A DNA stretch of 64,000 nucleotides from Bombus terrestris (lineage: Eukaryota; Arthropoda; Insecta; Hymenoptera; Apidae). Positions 36,901 to 46,399 of this stretch are shown piece by piece. The stretch lies in the NCBI RefSeq assembly GCF_910591885.1, contig NC_063271.1:6937001-7001000 (forward strand), read 5' to 3'. The notes under the pieces are model-generated. The model worked only from the letters and a program-made list of their open reading frames with translations. It searched no databases and was not told the origin of the DNA. Position 1 is the stretch's first letter. Every line of letters starts with the position of its first letter. The translations under genes and the position numbers were made by a program.

Positions 36901-38908
36901 TTTTTTCAAACGTAGACTTGATACACTCTGATTTTGGGGATCGTATATATATAGAAATATACGGAAGTATATACGTTACGGTCCAAGTGACTAATAGGTC
37001 ATTATTCGTAATGCTTAGTCATTACTGTTTTAAGGTTTCAAATTTATTACAGTATCCGATTTGGTTGCGGTTATTCGTAATGACCGTATATCATAAATAA
37101 TGTATTACGTAGTCAGTTAACGCATAACATATCTGAGGAAACGCGTTCGCAGATCGGTCGACAATTTGGACATACAAAGTAGAAGCGGTGATCGAAGAGA
37201 AGGCTTCGTCAGACCGGAAGGGACCGAGGAACAGGAGCAAGACGAACTAAGGGAGGCTTTAGCGGAAAGGGGTGCCACGCGCAAAGCAACTCGGGAGCTG
37301 GAGGAGGAGGAAGAGGAAAAGGATAGGGTGGTGGTGGTGGTCGAAGAGGGAAAGGAATCGACTGCCGGACCTCCGCCGCCACCGTTGTCTCCGCTTCAAA
37401 AATCTCGACGTATCAACGAGGAGTCCAGCACGGTCGCGATGACCGATCTCGAATCACAGAAAACCCTGCAGCCACTCGCCACCATCAGCATTCAAGATCT
37501 GACCAGTATCCAACTGCGAAGAACTTCCGCGAAAATGAACGCCACGAAAACGTTCTCCGCGCCTCCGCCGCGCAGCGTATCTATGACGAACGGTAGGTTA
37601 CCATAGTTGGACTGCGTATATTTATGCAAATTCATATCTTTACACGTACGATTAAAAAATTGGAACCCAGCTAGCCGATTGTTTCGGTGATTAATCGTGT
37701 CAACCAGCGCTATATCGTTTTATGTATTTTTACGTATCGTATCAACGCATTCTGTGCACTTTTGCATTTTCAAATTTCCCATAGATTCGTAAAAATCACG
37801 TTATCGATCGCATTATCTCTGGTCTCGAAGCTTCCATCTATCTTCTTCCTCAGTTTCAGAGCCGTTCTTCGTACAAAAGACCGATTTGATCGCGGAACTG
37901 AAGAGAACCAAGGACATCCCTGGAATTAAAAAGATGAAGGTGGAGATGGCGCAGGTGGAAAAGACACAGGAGCAGAATCTCATGTCGGAGATCAACAAGG
38001 CGTTCAACGTTTCGAATTTCGTGGATCAGGTGAACTATCTGAGTCGATCATCGTTTCTCCTTCGTTTAGTCACGATCCTATTCTATTTATCGTGTTTAAT
38101 TTTCTGTTTCGCCGAAGATCCCAGAGAAAGACAGTTCGGGGAACGTGATACCGATATGGAAACGACAGATGCTGGCGCGAAAGGCTGCCGAGCGAGCGAA
38201 AAAAGAATTGGAGGAGCAGCTCGCCAGGGAAAACGAAGAGAGACGACAGAAAGCGATTCCTGCTTGGAAGAGGCAGCTCCTCGCCAAAAAGGACAACGAA
38301 GAAAAAAGGTTCGCCGTTTCTTTCTCCGCGATTATCGTAATTCTGGATTTTTATGCTTTTACAGGAAATTTAAAAGTGCAAAAATGCACAAAATGAGTGT
38401 GATATAAAGCAGAAGCATATAAACGTACCTACATTACCATACGTATTTAGTAAGCAAGACAAATTTCTGCTTAGGCTCTATTCCTTCGTGTGCCTTTACG
38501 TGTCTTTATAAAAATATGAATTTCCACGAATAAATATCTACGGTCTACCGATAACGATAGTAATAGTATTAGCACTGCGATACACGTTGATAACGCGCGT
38601 TTCTTCTTGTTAACAGACTGAACCAAGTGTGCGCGACGCCAACAGCCAAAGTAGATGCAGTGGCGACGCCGACGCCAACGCCGACGCCGACATCGAGGAG
38701 GGATATTTCGCCTTCGTCTATCTCATCGCGCACTACCCACCGACACGAAGAGAAACCGGACGTCGAGGAGAAGAAGCCTGCCGACGCGAACTCCTCGCAT
38801 CAAGGATCGCACGGGACGCAGGCAAACGAAACAGACGACGACGCTCAAATTATTCCGTGGCGAGCACAGCTTAGGAAGACCTCCAGCAAACTCAATATTT
38901 TGGATTAA
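30982..38908 (+). CDS. Forked/espin-like actin-bundling protein, ankyrin-less form
   Basis: Likely F-actin cross-linker of the Drosophila forked / vertebrate espin group. Exons: 30982-30993, 33453-33696, 34381-34579, 34982-35088, 35155-35230, 35487-35668, 36149-36392, 37153-37592, 37860-38029, 38118-38308, 38617-38908. The total of 2157 nt gives 718 aa, in phase throughout. The N-terminus reads MGVHCSLRGCGMFQEPFFLH. Proline runs (KPPPPPPPPPLPEKE, residues about 215-230; GPPPPPPLSP in exon 8) suit profilin or EVH1 binding. An acidic coiled stretch lies in exon 8. Residues about 502-620 hold a block I take as the forked homology peptide, with IPIWKRQMLARK and IPAWKRQLLAKK. A third version, IIPWRAQLRK, lies near the C-terminus. 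The first exon is inferred from promoter, donor and phase; translation could instead begin at 33474. Upstream ankyrin exons are not visible in the window. The family call rests on remembered motif similarity. Confidence 0.6.
30994..33452 (+). other. First coding intron of the forked/espin-like gene
   Basis: 2.46 kb with no exon that I can support. Its GC-rich left part has a GAC/GAT trinucleotide tract (31087-31141) that makes an acidic-looking open frame, and a heptamer tract CATCGTC (31562-31615). The middle is AT-rich with a small transposon remnant at 32154. The right part has the CGGCT-type tract 33320-33360. Confidence 0.4.
32154..32275. mobile_element. Short Tc1/mariner-like remnant
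   Basis: Facing copies of an end with core ATAATGGAAAC occur: GGGGTCGGATAAAATAATGG on the left and, on the complementary strand, GTTGAACAGAATAATGGAAA on the right. They are about 70 bases apart. The left copy is preceded by TA. The right boundary is unsure and nothing is coded inside. Confidence 0.4.
33990..34185 (+). repeat. Dispersed repeat, partner of 23075-23265
   Basis: Same-strand partner of the repeat in the HGD intron, alignable across about 190 bases with many substitutions. It lies in the intron between the exons ending 33696 and starting 34381 of the forked/espin-like gene. Confidence 0.45.
35399..35463 (+). repeat. Pyrimidine (TTC)n tract before a splice acceptor
   Basis: A long TTC/TTTC run ends about 25 bases before the acceptor of the exon starting at 35487. 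It extends the polypyrimidine tract of that splice site. On the opposite strand it gives a spurious Glu/Lys-rich open frame. Confidence 0.8.
37608..37795 (+). repeat. Dispersed repeat, copy 2 (+ orientation)
   Basis: It begins CTGCGTATATTTATGCAAAT and ends with a GTGCACTTTTGCATTTTC block. It matches copy 1 at 12138 and, in inverse orientation, copy 3 at 38345-38552. It occupies most of the intron just before the exon at 37860. Confidence 0.55.
38345..38552 (-). repeat. Dispersed repeat, copy 3 (- orientation)
   Basis: The reverse complement matches copy 2 at both ends: GATATTTATTCGTGG...AATTCATATT at one end and TGTGCATTTTTGCACTTTT at the other. It starts about 35 bases after the exon ending at 38308. 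Copies 2 and 3 therefore face each other across two coding exons. Confidence 0.55.
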
Positions 38909-39885
38909 TCGTCCAAATTTCTTTCACTGGTCGATTCAACGCGCCTGGTGGTCGCGTGTGATAAAAACGGGTAGTGTCGATCGCGCGGCCATCGAACGCG
39001 CTTCACGGAACACGCTGTTTGTTTGTATGTACATAGAATCGAGTAAAGTTTATATCGAGAAATTCCTTAAAAAACACGTTCGAACAACTGATTTTGCGTT
39101 TGTCCCTTCGAAAAACTTCCCTCGATCTTCCCAAAAGAGATTCGTAAAAAGAAAATGAGAACGGAGAAAAAGAGATCAGTTCGAGTTCGTTTCATAATTC
39201 GAGATATTGAATCCTATAGGTACACGTGACTGAGAATAGAGGTGAGAGGTATGGATATTGCATTGTCACAGATACGTGTTTGTGCGTACTCGCGATGATA
39301 ACGACCACCACCGTCCAGTCAGCGCCAGAGGCAAATCGTGCAGCAGTAGAGGTACTACTACTTGCACAGTCACGAATAGAAATAGAAATAGGAATACTAA
39401 TACGAGTAGTGATGGACGTTTACAGACATATCGCTATATACCCAGTCCGTTGAAGCAATTTGTACGCTGTCGTAACGTCATCATTGGCACGCTGTAGGAC
39501 CACCGCGCTATTCCATCAACGCGATTCCGTTGCCAGCAACACGTCGATGTTCGTCTATACTTCGTTCTCGGGCCGAACATTTCTCCCGCGTCGCTAGTTT
39601 CGGGTCTTCCTTTCTCGTAGCTTCGTCTCCCTCCGCGACTATTTCACGCGCGTCTCGCCCTTTTCTCTTGGCCGTTTCCAAATTCTATCAACGTTTCGAA
39701 AAAACCGCGTGATTCCTTTCCTTGCGTTGCAAGAATTACCGGACGTTTTTGCCTAATCCTTTCCACTCGTTCTTCCTTTCTTAACCCTGTTTTACGCCTT
39801 TCCTAATCGGAATCGACGATCGAGGAGCGCAACTAGCGATAAATTCTCCTCCGCTAGCTACGATCGACTTCTAACGCATCCAGGA

Positions 39886-39910
39886 TGGCTTTGAACCACA
39901 AGATCCTAGG
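39886..39910 (+). other. Upstream exon of SLC17 gene carrying a short uORF start
   Basis: An ATG at 39886 (MALNHKIL) is followed by a strong donor CTAG|GTAAGC. Joined to the acceptor at 41865-41866 it gives a 15-codon upstream ORF whose TGA at 41887-41889 overlaps the main ATG at 41886-41888. The true 5' end of the exon is not determined. The splice pairing is inferred from site quality and strand. Confidence 0.35.
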
Positions 39911-40535
39911 TAAGCGATCCTTGCATTTACCGTCCGCGTATACATCGCTGATCGTAAGTATTAGGACATCTATTCGTTACATTCATTGAGAGTTTCTAAA
40001 GTTACAAACAACGAGAACGAAACCACGAATTTATATCGTTGTAAAACCTCGTAGAAAATTCTCCTCGATAAGAACAACGAAAAGTATTTGGTTCGAACTA
40101 TAGATCGGCTGATGTTCTAATACTTATGGGTCGACAGTGTATCGCGAAAACCAACCTTCGGATTAACGCTCGTTCAAAGAATACAGTTCGCTAAACTCGC
40201 GACTTATCCGCTACACACGATGACACGCGCGTTCATCCGAATCGAACTTGGAACTTTCGAATCGAATTGAAACGAATCAAAGGTCGAGCGAGTATTATAC
40301 GCTGAACGCCGACATGCGCTTCTTACCGCAACGAAGATCGCGACACAAACCGCCCGCGCACTGTGCCAGCCAACGCGAATATAAATAGCAGCCGGAAGCA
40401 ACTGTGAAGTTCTGGGTGAAGGTCGCCGTCAATCCTCAAACGCGCCAAAAAACTTCCAAATTCGAGTACCGAAACGATACCGCGTGTCGTTTAGATTTTA
40501 AACGCGTTGTTAACACGTTGATTGCCATGCAAATA

Positions 40536-40773
40536 CGGTGGCTACGAAAAATATTGGCAGGTCATTGTATTCATTCATTCAGCCATTGTATTATAACATT
40601 TACATACTGATTAATTACTATTCGAGTATATTCGATCTCGTATCATTTAGTAGCATACTTCGTATGACTACAAAACTTTGATATCGCGCAAATGAAATGT
40701 AGAATCTGCTACAAAAAAAAAAAAATCGCTTCATTGAAAGATAAAGATATGTGCCAATACTTTTTAGCCACTG
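40536..40773. mobile_element. Tc1-like MITE, CAGTGGCTA ends
   Basis: About 238 bp flanked by TA. The left end is CGGTGGCTACGAAAAATATT; the right end, read in complement, is CAGTGGCTAAAAAGTATTGG. There is no reading frame inside. It shares its end sequence with the element at 42848 and probably with decayed copies at 728 and 21511. Confidence 0.65.
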
Positions 40774-41053
40774 TATGTATATTTTGTCATGAAAACCGCG
40801 ATAGATCGAGATACATTATATCATAACTAGACTACAGGTTTTCCTGCATTTACGATGAATTTAAATTTGCATGTATTCAGAGAATGTGTATAACATTCGA
40901 ATATAAAACATCCAAACTGGATTACTCGTCATAACTTTCAGTGAACGAAACAAATTACCGAATAGGTTTCAATTTCTTTAGTTCTCTTCATAGGTATCCA
41001 CAATCTAATCGTAACATTTAATTCTTGCAAAATAGTACATTGCGTTTGCACCC

Positions 41054-41101
41054 TTTTTCCGACGATGTTATCTACATCATTCGTATCGTTGAATATTTCT
41101 C
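41054..41101 (+). repeat. Single arm of the 22.3 kb palindromic repeat
   Basis: GATGTTATCTACATCATTCG matches the right arm at 22373-22430, which has ATGTTATCTAAATCATTCGC. I cannot see the opposite arm here. Confidence 0.4.
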
Positions 41102-41885
41102 TTTAATAATGAATAAAAGGGGGCCTCAACTGCAATGGCCCTGTCCTTGAGATATATTGTAGAGGGGAAGGGCCTGAGTAACATACACTTGGTTCGTTAG
41201 GTTAGATCTTTTGAGGGATCTAACGTAGCTAGCCACCCATGGAATGTAACCCAACCTAAGCTTATCTAACAATACCTTACCACAATTAAGTTCGCAATCA
41301 AACGCATATGCAATTTCATTTTTGACCACTTATATCTAAGTAAATACATTCTAGCAAGTATCATTGCCTTCGTGTCATAATATTTGAATCACGATCGTCC
41401 CACGGCTCGAATAAAGTTCCGAAATTCAACAAAATTATGGTTGAAGCCTCCTTGCGCGTGTAATTGGTCATTTTTTCTAGTCCATGAAATTCGTGTCATT
41501 TTAATGATTTTACAAAATGTTTAGTAAAACGTAGCTCACCAGCAGCCATCGTGTCAGTCAACGTGTTAATAAGAACGATTAATTCCTGAATCAATGGAAT
41601 CTGAACGTACTTATCGAGAATTCACGGGTACCGCGCAGTTTTCGTTTAACCTCGATCTGTCCGATCGAGTTATTTAGCGGCGCAACGAATTGAAATCGGC
41701 CTGCTCTATGTAGTACAGGGTCGAATCGCTACCGACGGTGCCAATTGATTTCAAAAAATTGATGCAAGTGGATACGCGCGTGTCAAACGCGTGCGGCTCG
41801 ATCAATCGTTGGTCCTATTTCGTTTAACGACCTCGTTGTCCACCTATTGTACGTTCCTGCTCGCAGCTCGACGAATGCATTCCCG

Positions 41886-44800
41886 ATGAGACCCTTGCCG
41901 CTCGTGCTTTCAGATTCGCTGACGTGTAGACAAGTGTTAAACATCATGGTGATCCTTGGTTTCATGCTAAACTATATGCTACGCGTCAACATGACGATCG
42001 CCATAGTATCGATGGTGATTCCGAGCAACGATACTTGGCGGTTGAACGATTCGAGTAAATCTGCCACGACCGAGTACTTCGATCGTGGAATCGCGGTAAA
42101 CGTTACCTTGCTCGATAATGGAACAGCGACGATCGCCCCTAATCCCGCTACAGCTTCGTTCCCCTATGCGCCTGCACACGTACGTTACAGTTTATCCTTC
42201 GAAGGCTTTATCGTTCTTCTTTCATCCGTTCGATACGATCAAGATTTCCGCTCTGCTTCTCAGGAGGAAACGAATCGAACCAGATATCCGTGGAACGAGT
42301 ACCAAGTGAATCTCGTGTTGGGTAGCTTTTTCTGGGGCTACATATGCACAGAGTTGCCAGGTGGCCGTCTCGCTGAAGTAGTAGGACCTAAAAGAGTGTT
42401 TGGATACAGTATGATGGTATCTAGCGCTATTACGTTATTAACACCTCTGTCGGCGACTTATGGCTACATCGCTGTCGTCGCATTAAGAGCGGTGCTAGGA
42501 TTCATGTTGGTGAGCTTTTCAATTTTAACTGGTTGCTCTTACCGATCTAGAGATCGGGAAATAGATTTCCCTATTCCATCTTGTAATGGCGTTTTTCTTT
42601 GTTGGCCTACGCCGTGTAATCGATTTCCCACATACATATGCAGGGAGCTACTTGGCCTGCCATGCAGCCGATGACCGCAAGGTGGATACCGCCAGCGGAA
42701 CGCAGTAAATTCGTCTCGAATATGATGGGTAAGTAAATGACTTGTGAGTACAGGGGCGTAGCAAAAACGTTTAAATATAAAGAGGGGTACGGAAAATAAT
42801 TCTGCAACACAAATTGTATCTGACAAGAAGAGTGAATAAATATAATACAGTGGCTGCAAAAAATATTTGTACGTTTCCTTATTTTCTACTGAAGCATCTT
42901 TTTGTTGAGTAGGTATATTTCATTTTCGCGTGATCAAATAGTGCCTGCTTGTAGGCATATGTAAGTATTACTAAATGACACAAAATCTTCACTGGAACTA
43001 ATTAAACACTGCGAAATCACTTGGAATTAATTACTTGGCACATGAATGCTGTAATAAATACAACGGTGTGCAAATATGTGCACATAGTGCAGCCACTGTA
43101 TATAGTCCGGAATAGGTGGCTGTTAGCAACATGATGAAAAATATCCAGTAGAGAAGTTACTAATATGTGCGTATACACATATACAAATTGGCAAACTTTA
43201 AACTTCCTTTTTGCTCGCTACCGTAGGTAGCCCATCCGCGCCGGGTACAGAGATAAAGAAAGGAAGAAAGAAAGAAAGAAAATTTCTTTGAACGTCGCGT
43301 GTCTATCGTGTTTTAGCTTCGTCGCTCGGAGCGGCGATAACTATGCCGATTTGTGGATTTCTAATCGCTTACCTCGGTTGGGAATCCGTGTTCTACGTAA
43401 CCGGAGCGATAGGCCTCGTATGGAGCGTAGCTTGGTTTTTCTTAATATTCGATTCTCCTAGACAACATCCGAGAATCACGATCGAGGAACGCCAATATAT
43501 CGAAGACTCGATCGGTTCTACTTCCACGACAAAGGTACGATCGAAGAGTACATATGCGTCTAATTCGATACGTTATCTCTCTGTTTTTGGTTTGCAGCGG
43601 TTGCCCGTTCCGTGGAAATCCATCTTTCTCTCGACTCCCGTTTGGGCTATCGTGCTGACTCACTCGTGTAACGTGTTCGGTTACTTTACCGTTGTCAATC
43701 AACTACCAACTTACATGAAGTACATCTTAAATTTCAACATCAAAGAGGTACGTACTAACGCTTACCTTAGAAACGATCATTTTCTTCTATTTACTCCACC
43801 GCGTTCCTTTCTCCATAGAACGGATTATTATCCTCCCTGCCGTACCTTGGCAAATACATCTTTGCCGTTACAACATCGTCTGTGGCTGACTATTTGTTCA
43901 AGACAAAGAAATTGTCGGTAACGGCTATTCGAAAGATCTTCACTAGCTTCGGTAAGCGTAGAATTTTGGTCTAACGTTTTGGATTAACGTTGCTGCGTTC
44001 CGCAAATTTTGATGATTAAAAATATTCAGATTTTTCAGCATAGAATTTAAACGAGGAATCATATGTACCGATAAGAAATTTTTCATATTCTGTTCAGACA
44101 TGAGTTATTTTTTAACATTAGAGAAACAGAAATGAATGGAAATTGGCGGAAAAAACGCGGCAAGGTTAATCTGCCGTAAGATTACATCGACGTAACGATA
44201 TTCGTTTTATTAGCGAATTATGAGCTCACTGTCTCTCCCATTTCCTATCACCTTCATAATTTTCTTTGAACAATTCTGATGATTTTTATCAGGTAGATAC
44301 ATTCTTCAATTATTATCATAATCTGCCTCAAGTATCATTACTATATCTGATATATCAATCGATAATAGTCAATAGTAAGTATAATGGTGATAATATCAAT
44401 AGTAATCGATATCTGTTCCGAGTTTAATTAAGGATTATATAAATCAAAATATTTTTTTTATTACGTATTAAAATTTTGTTCGTACTCATAATTCGCGACG
44501 CTTAAGTTTCGATATTCTGCAACTCTTCTCATATTAGTTTCGCTTGTTCGCAGCCGTGTTAAGTCCAGGATTATTGATGATCGTGCAAGCAAATTACGGA
44601 TACGATCGCATTACGTCCGTATCGATTTTCACTATTGCTCTGACGATCAACGGTGCAGTGACAGCTGGATATCTGGGGAACAGTTTAGACATTGCACCCA
44701 ACTTTTCAGGCACTATTTTCGGCATGATGAACACGCTCGGTTCCCTAGGCGGATTTCTAAGCAGTTACATGGTCGGCTCGTTAACCTACAAAAATCAAAC

Positions 44801-44999
44801 CTATTCAGGATGGAGTATCGTTTTTTGGATATTAGGGTGGATTTATTGTCTTGGCGCACTCACGTTTACCATTTTTGGTAGCGGTCAGTTACAACCGTGG
44901 AACAATCCCGAGAAGAAACAAGTACGAAAACAAAGCAACGTAATCACCATCGATCATCCGCAGGAATTCGTTTCGCTAGACGAAAAGACTGTTCCTTGA
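41886..44999 (+). CDS. SLC17-family anion/phosphate transporter (MFS)
   Basis: Twelve-helix major-facilitator transporter of the SLC17 group (sialin, vesicular glutamate and sodium-phosphate transporters). Exons: 41886-42179, 42264-42509, 42644-42728, 43317-43534, 43598-43747, 43819-43951, 44554-44999. The total of 1572 nt gives 523 aa, in phase. TM1 contains FMLNYMLRVNMTIAIV and is followed by a long first luminal loop with several N-glycosylation sequons. TM2-TM4 contain GSFFWGYICTELPGGRLAEV, GPKRVFGYSM and ATWPAMQPMTARWIPPAERS. The C-terminal half shows PTYMKYILNFN and FSGTIFGMMNTLGSLGGFLS. The start is the first in-frame ATG after the acceptor at 41866. Exact substrate cannot be read from sequence; insect relatives are often labelled putative inorganic phosphate cotransporter. 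The first intron is 84 nt, a multiple of three and stop-free, so an unspliced form would stay in frame. Confidence 0.88.
42848..43098. mobile_element. Tc1-like MITE in SLC17 intron
   Basis: 251 bp flanked by TA on both sides. The left end is CAGTGGCTGCAAAAAATATT; the right end, in complement, is CAGTGGCTGCACTATGTGCA. It is non-coding and inserted in the intron 42729-43316. A (GAAA)n tract at 43255-43284 follows before the next exon. Confidence 0.7.
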
Positions 45000-45013
45000 C
45001 GAAATAATTGAAA

Positions 45014-45019
45014 AATAAA
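45014..45019 (+). terminator. Poly(A) signal of the SLC17 gene
   Basis: AATAAA 15 bases after the SLC17 stop codon. This would give a very short 3' UTR unless a later site is used. Confidence 0.5.
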
Positions 45020-45779
45020 ACTACAATTTCAACTCAAATGTATGATAACGTAAGATTTACTATGCTTTCATAAACAAAACGTATTACCATTGTGATTGTT
45101 ATTAAATCCTGCATCGATCTCCGATATTCCGAAAAAACGTTTGGGCAGAGACGAGCTGCGGCGGTTAGTGACAGAATCTGAAACACTTCGAATCGCTTCG
45201 AATCTGTATCATACATGTGGCGACAAATTTGAATGACTTCGAACACGCTTCGAAACTTAAAAAGACATCTGTCAAGACCTTTGAGAATTTTAAGGTTGCG
45301 ATTCGAATTTTCCCCGTACGTACAGATTCATCCCATCGATAAATACAGCATTTTGTGCTTTCAATTTGATATTCCGAAACCCTACAACCGAAAAAATAGG
45401 CAAAACCTGACGCCGACGCTGCAACGTAATTCTGATTATCTTTCATCGGTTCATTCGTATGGCACTTATTAACGATCGGTAAAAGAGACCTCTGCATCCT
45501 TCTGTGAATCTGTCCTAAGTTCGAATAATCTATCCTCCGAAGAGAATTTCATTTCCTCCTGCCAATAGTTCGCATCGAAGAACAGTTCGATGGATTATTA
45601 TCTTAGCGCGTTTCGATCCACCGTTTAATCGTAAACGAAATCGCCGTAGCGATTCAACGTAACGTAGCGATCGGATAAGTCATACGATTCGATAAAATGT
45701 GATATATCGTATAAGATGAAGAAAGAACGATGCTATGGGATGGTGCGCCACTGCGTGTCAGCAATTTGAAAATAGGTAG

Positions 45780-45960
45780 GCGGGTCGAGGAACGAAGGAA
45801 GCACGAATGTATCGGCGAGCCGCGCCGCGGCGACCAGGCGGCGGCGAGGCGGCGCATCCGCGTCGCGATGACCGGCGTATAGGCGCCGCGCGTTGCGGTG
45901 GTGCTCGCCGTGACGCGTGGCGCTGCGGCGCTCTGCCGATGTACCAGGAACACAGTCGAT
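45780..45960. other. CpG-rich island
   Basis: About 180 bases of very high G+C (GCGGCGAGGCGGCGC-type sequence) in an AT-rich setting. All frames are open over part of it on both strands, as composition alone would produce. It may be a promoter of an unidentified transcript or an arginine/alanine-rich exon; I cannot decide which. The flanks 45020-45780 and 45960-46400 hold nothing I recognise. Confidence 0.35.
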
Positions 45961-46399
45961 CCAAGAGTTCATTCGCGCCTTCTCTTTCGCCCCAACTTTC
46001 CTCTTAATTTTAATTTATTCGTCGCAGTTTATCTCGCGCTGAATAGCGCCCGAAACTCGCGATTTCTTTCCTGGTTAAGCCTTTTATCGCTTTTACGCTT
46101 TCAAGTAATTTTACGCGTTTTAAACGCCACAGAAACCAAAATGAACGAGCGACGAATCATCGGAAACGCTCAACTTTTCCGTTACGTACCGATTATCAAC
46201 GATACGTTATGGAACATCCGGTCCCTGGCGAGAAGGTCAAAGGGTAACGACAAAATAACGATTCGTCGATCGACGAACGGGCAAATACGTAACGATTAAT
46301 CGAATATGCGCGTGCAAAGTAGCTGTATAACGTTAAAGCAGACGCCACGTAAGTACAGTGACTCGCGCATGTATTCGAACGCTCACGACAGAAAATATT

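Larger units (their letters stand above)
38909..41866. other. Region between forked/espin-like gene and SLC17 coding exons
   Basis: It contains the 3' end of the forked/espin-like gene, a likely noncoding SLC17 first exon ending at 39910, a transposon remnant at 40536-40773 and a single repeat arm at 41054-41101. An inverted TTAGGTTAG / CCAACCTAA pair lies around 41200-41270. I see no further protein-coding gene. Confidence 0.4.

Noticed and set aside
41126..41329. 67-codon minus-strand frame in the SLC17 upstream region
   Set aside because: It lies in sequence with inverted TTAGGTTAG-like segments that looks repetitive; no family match.
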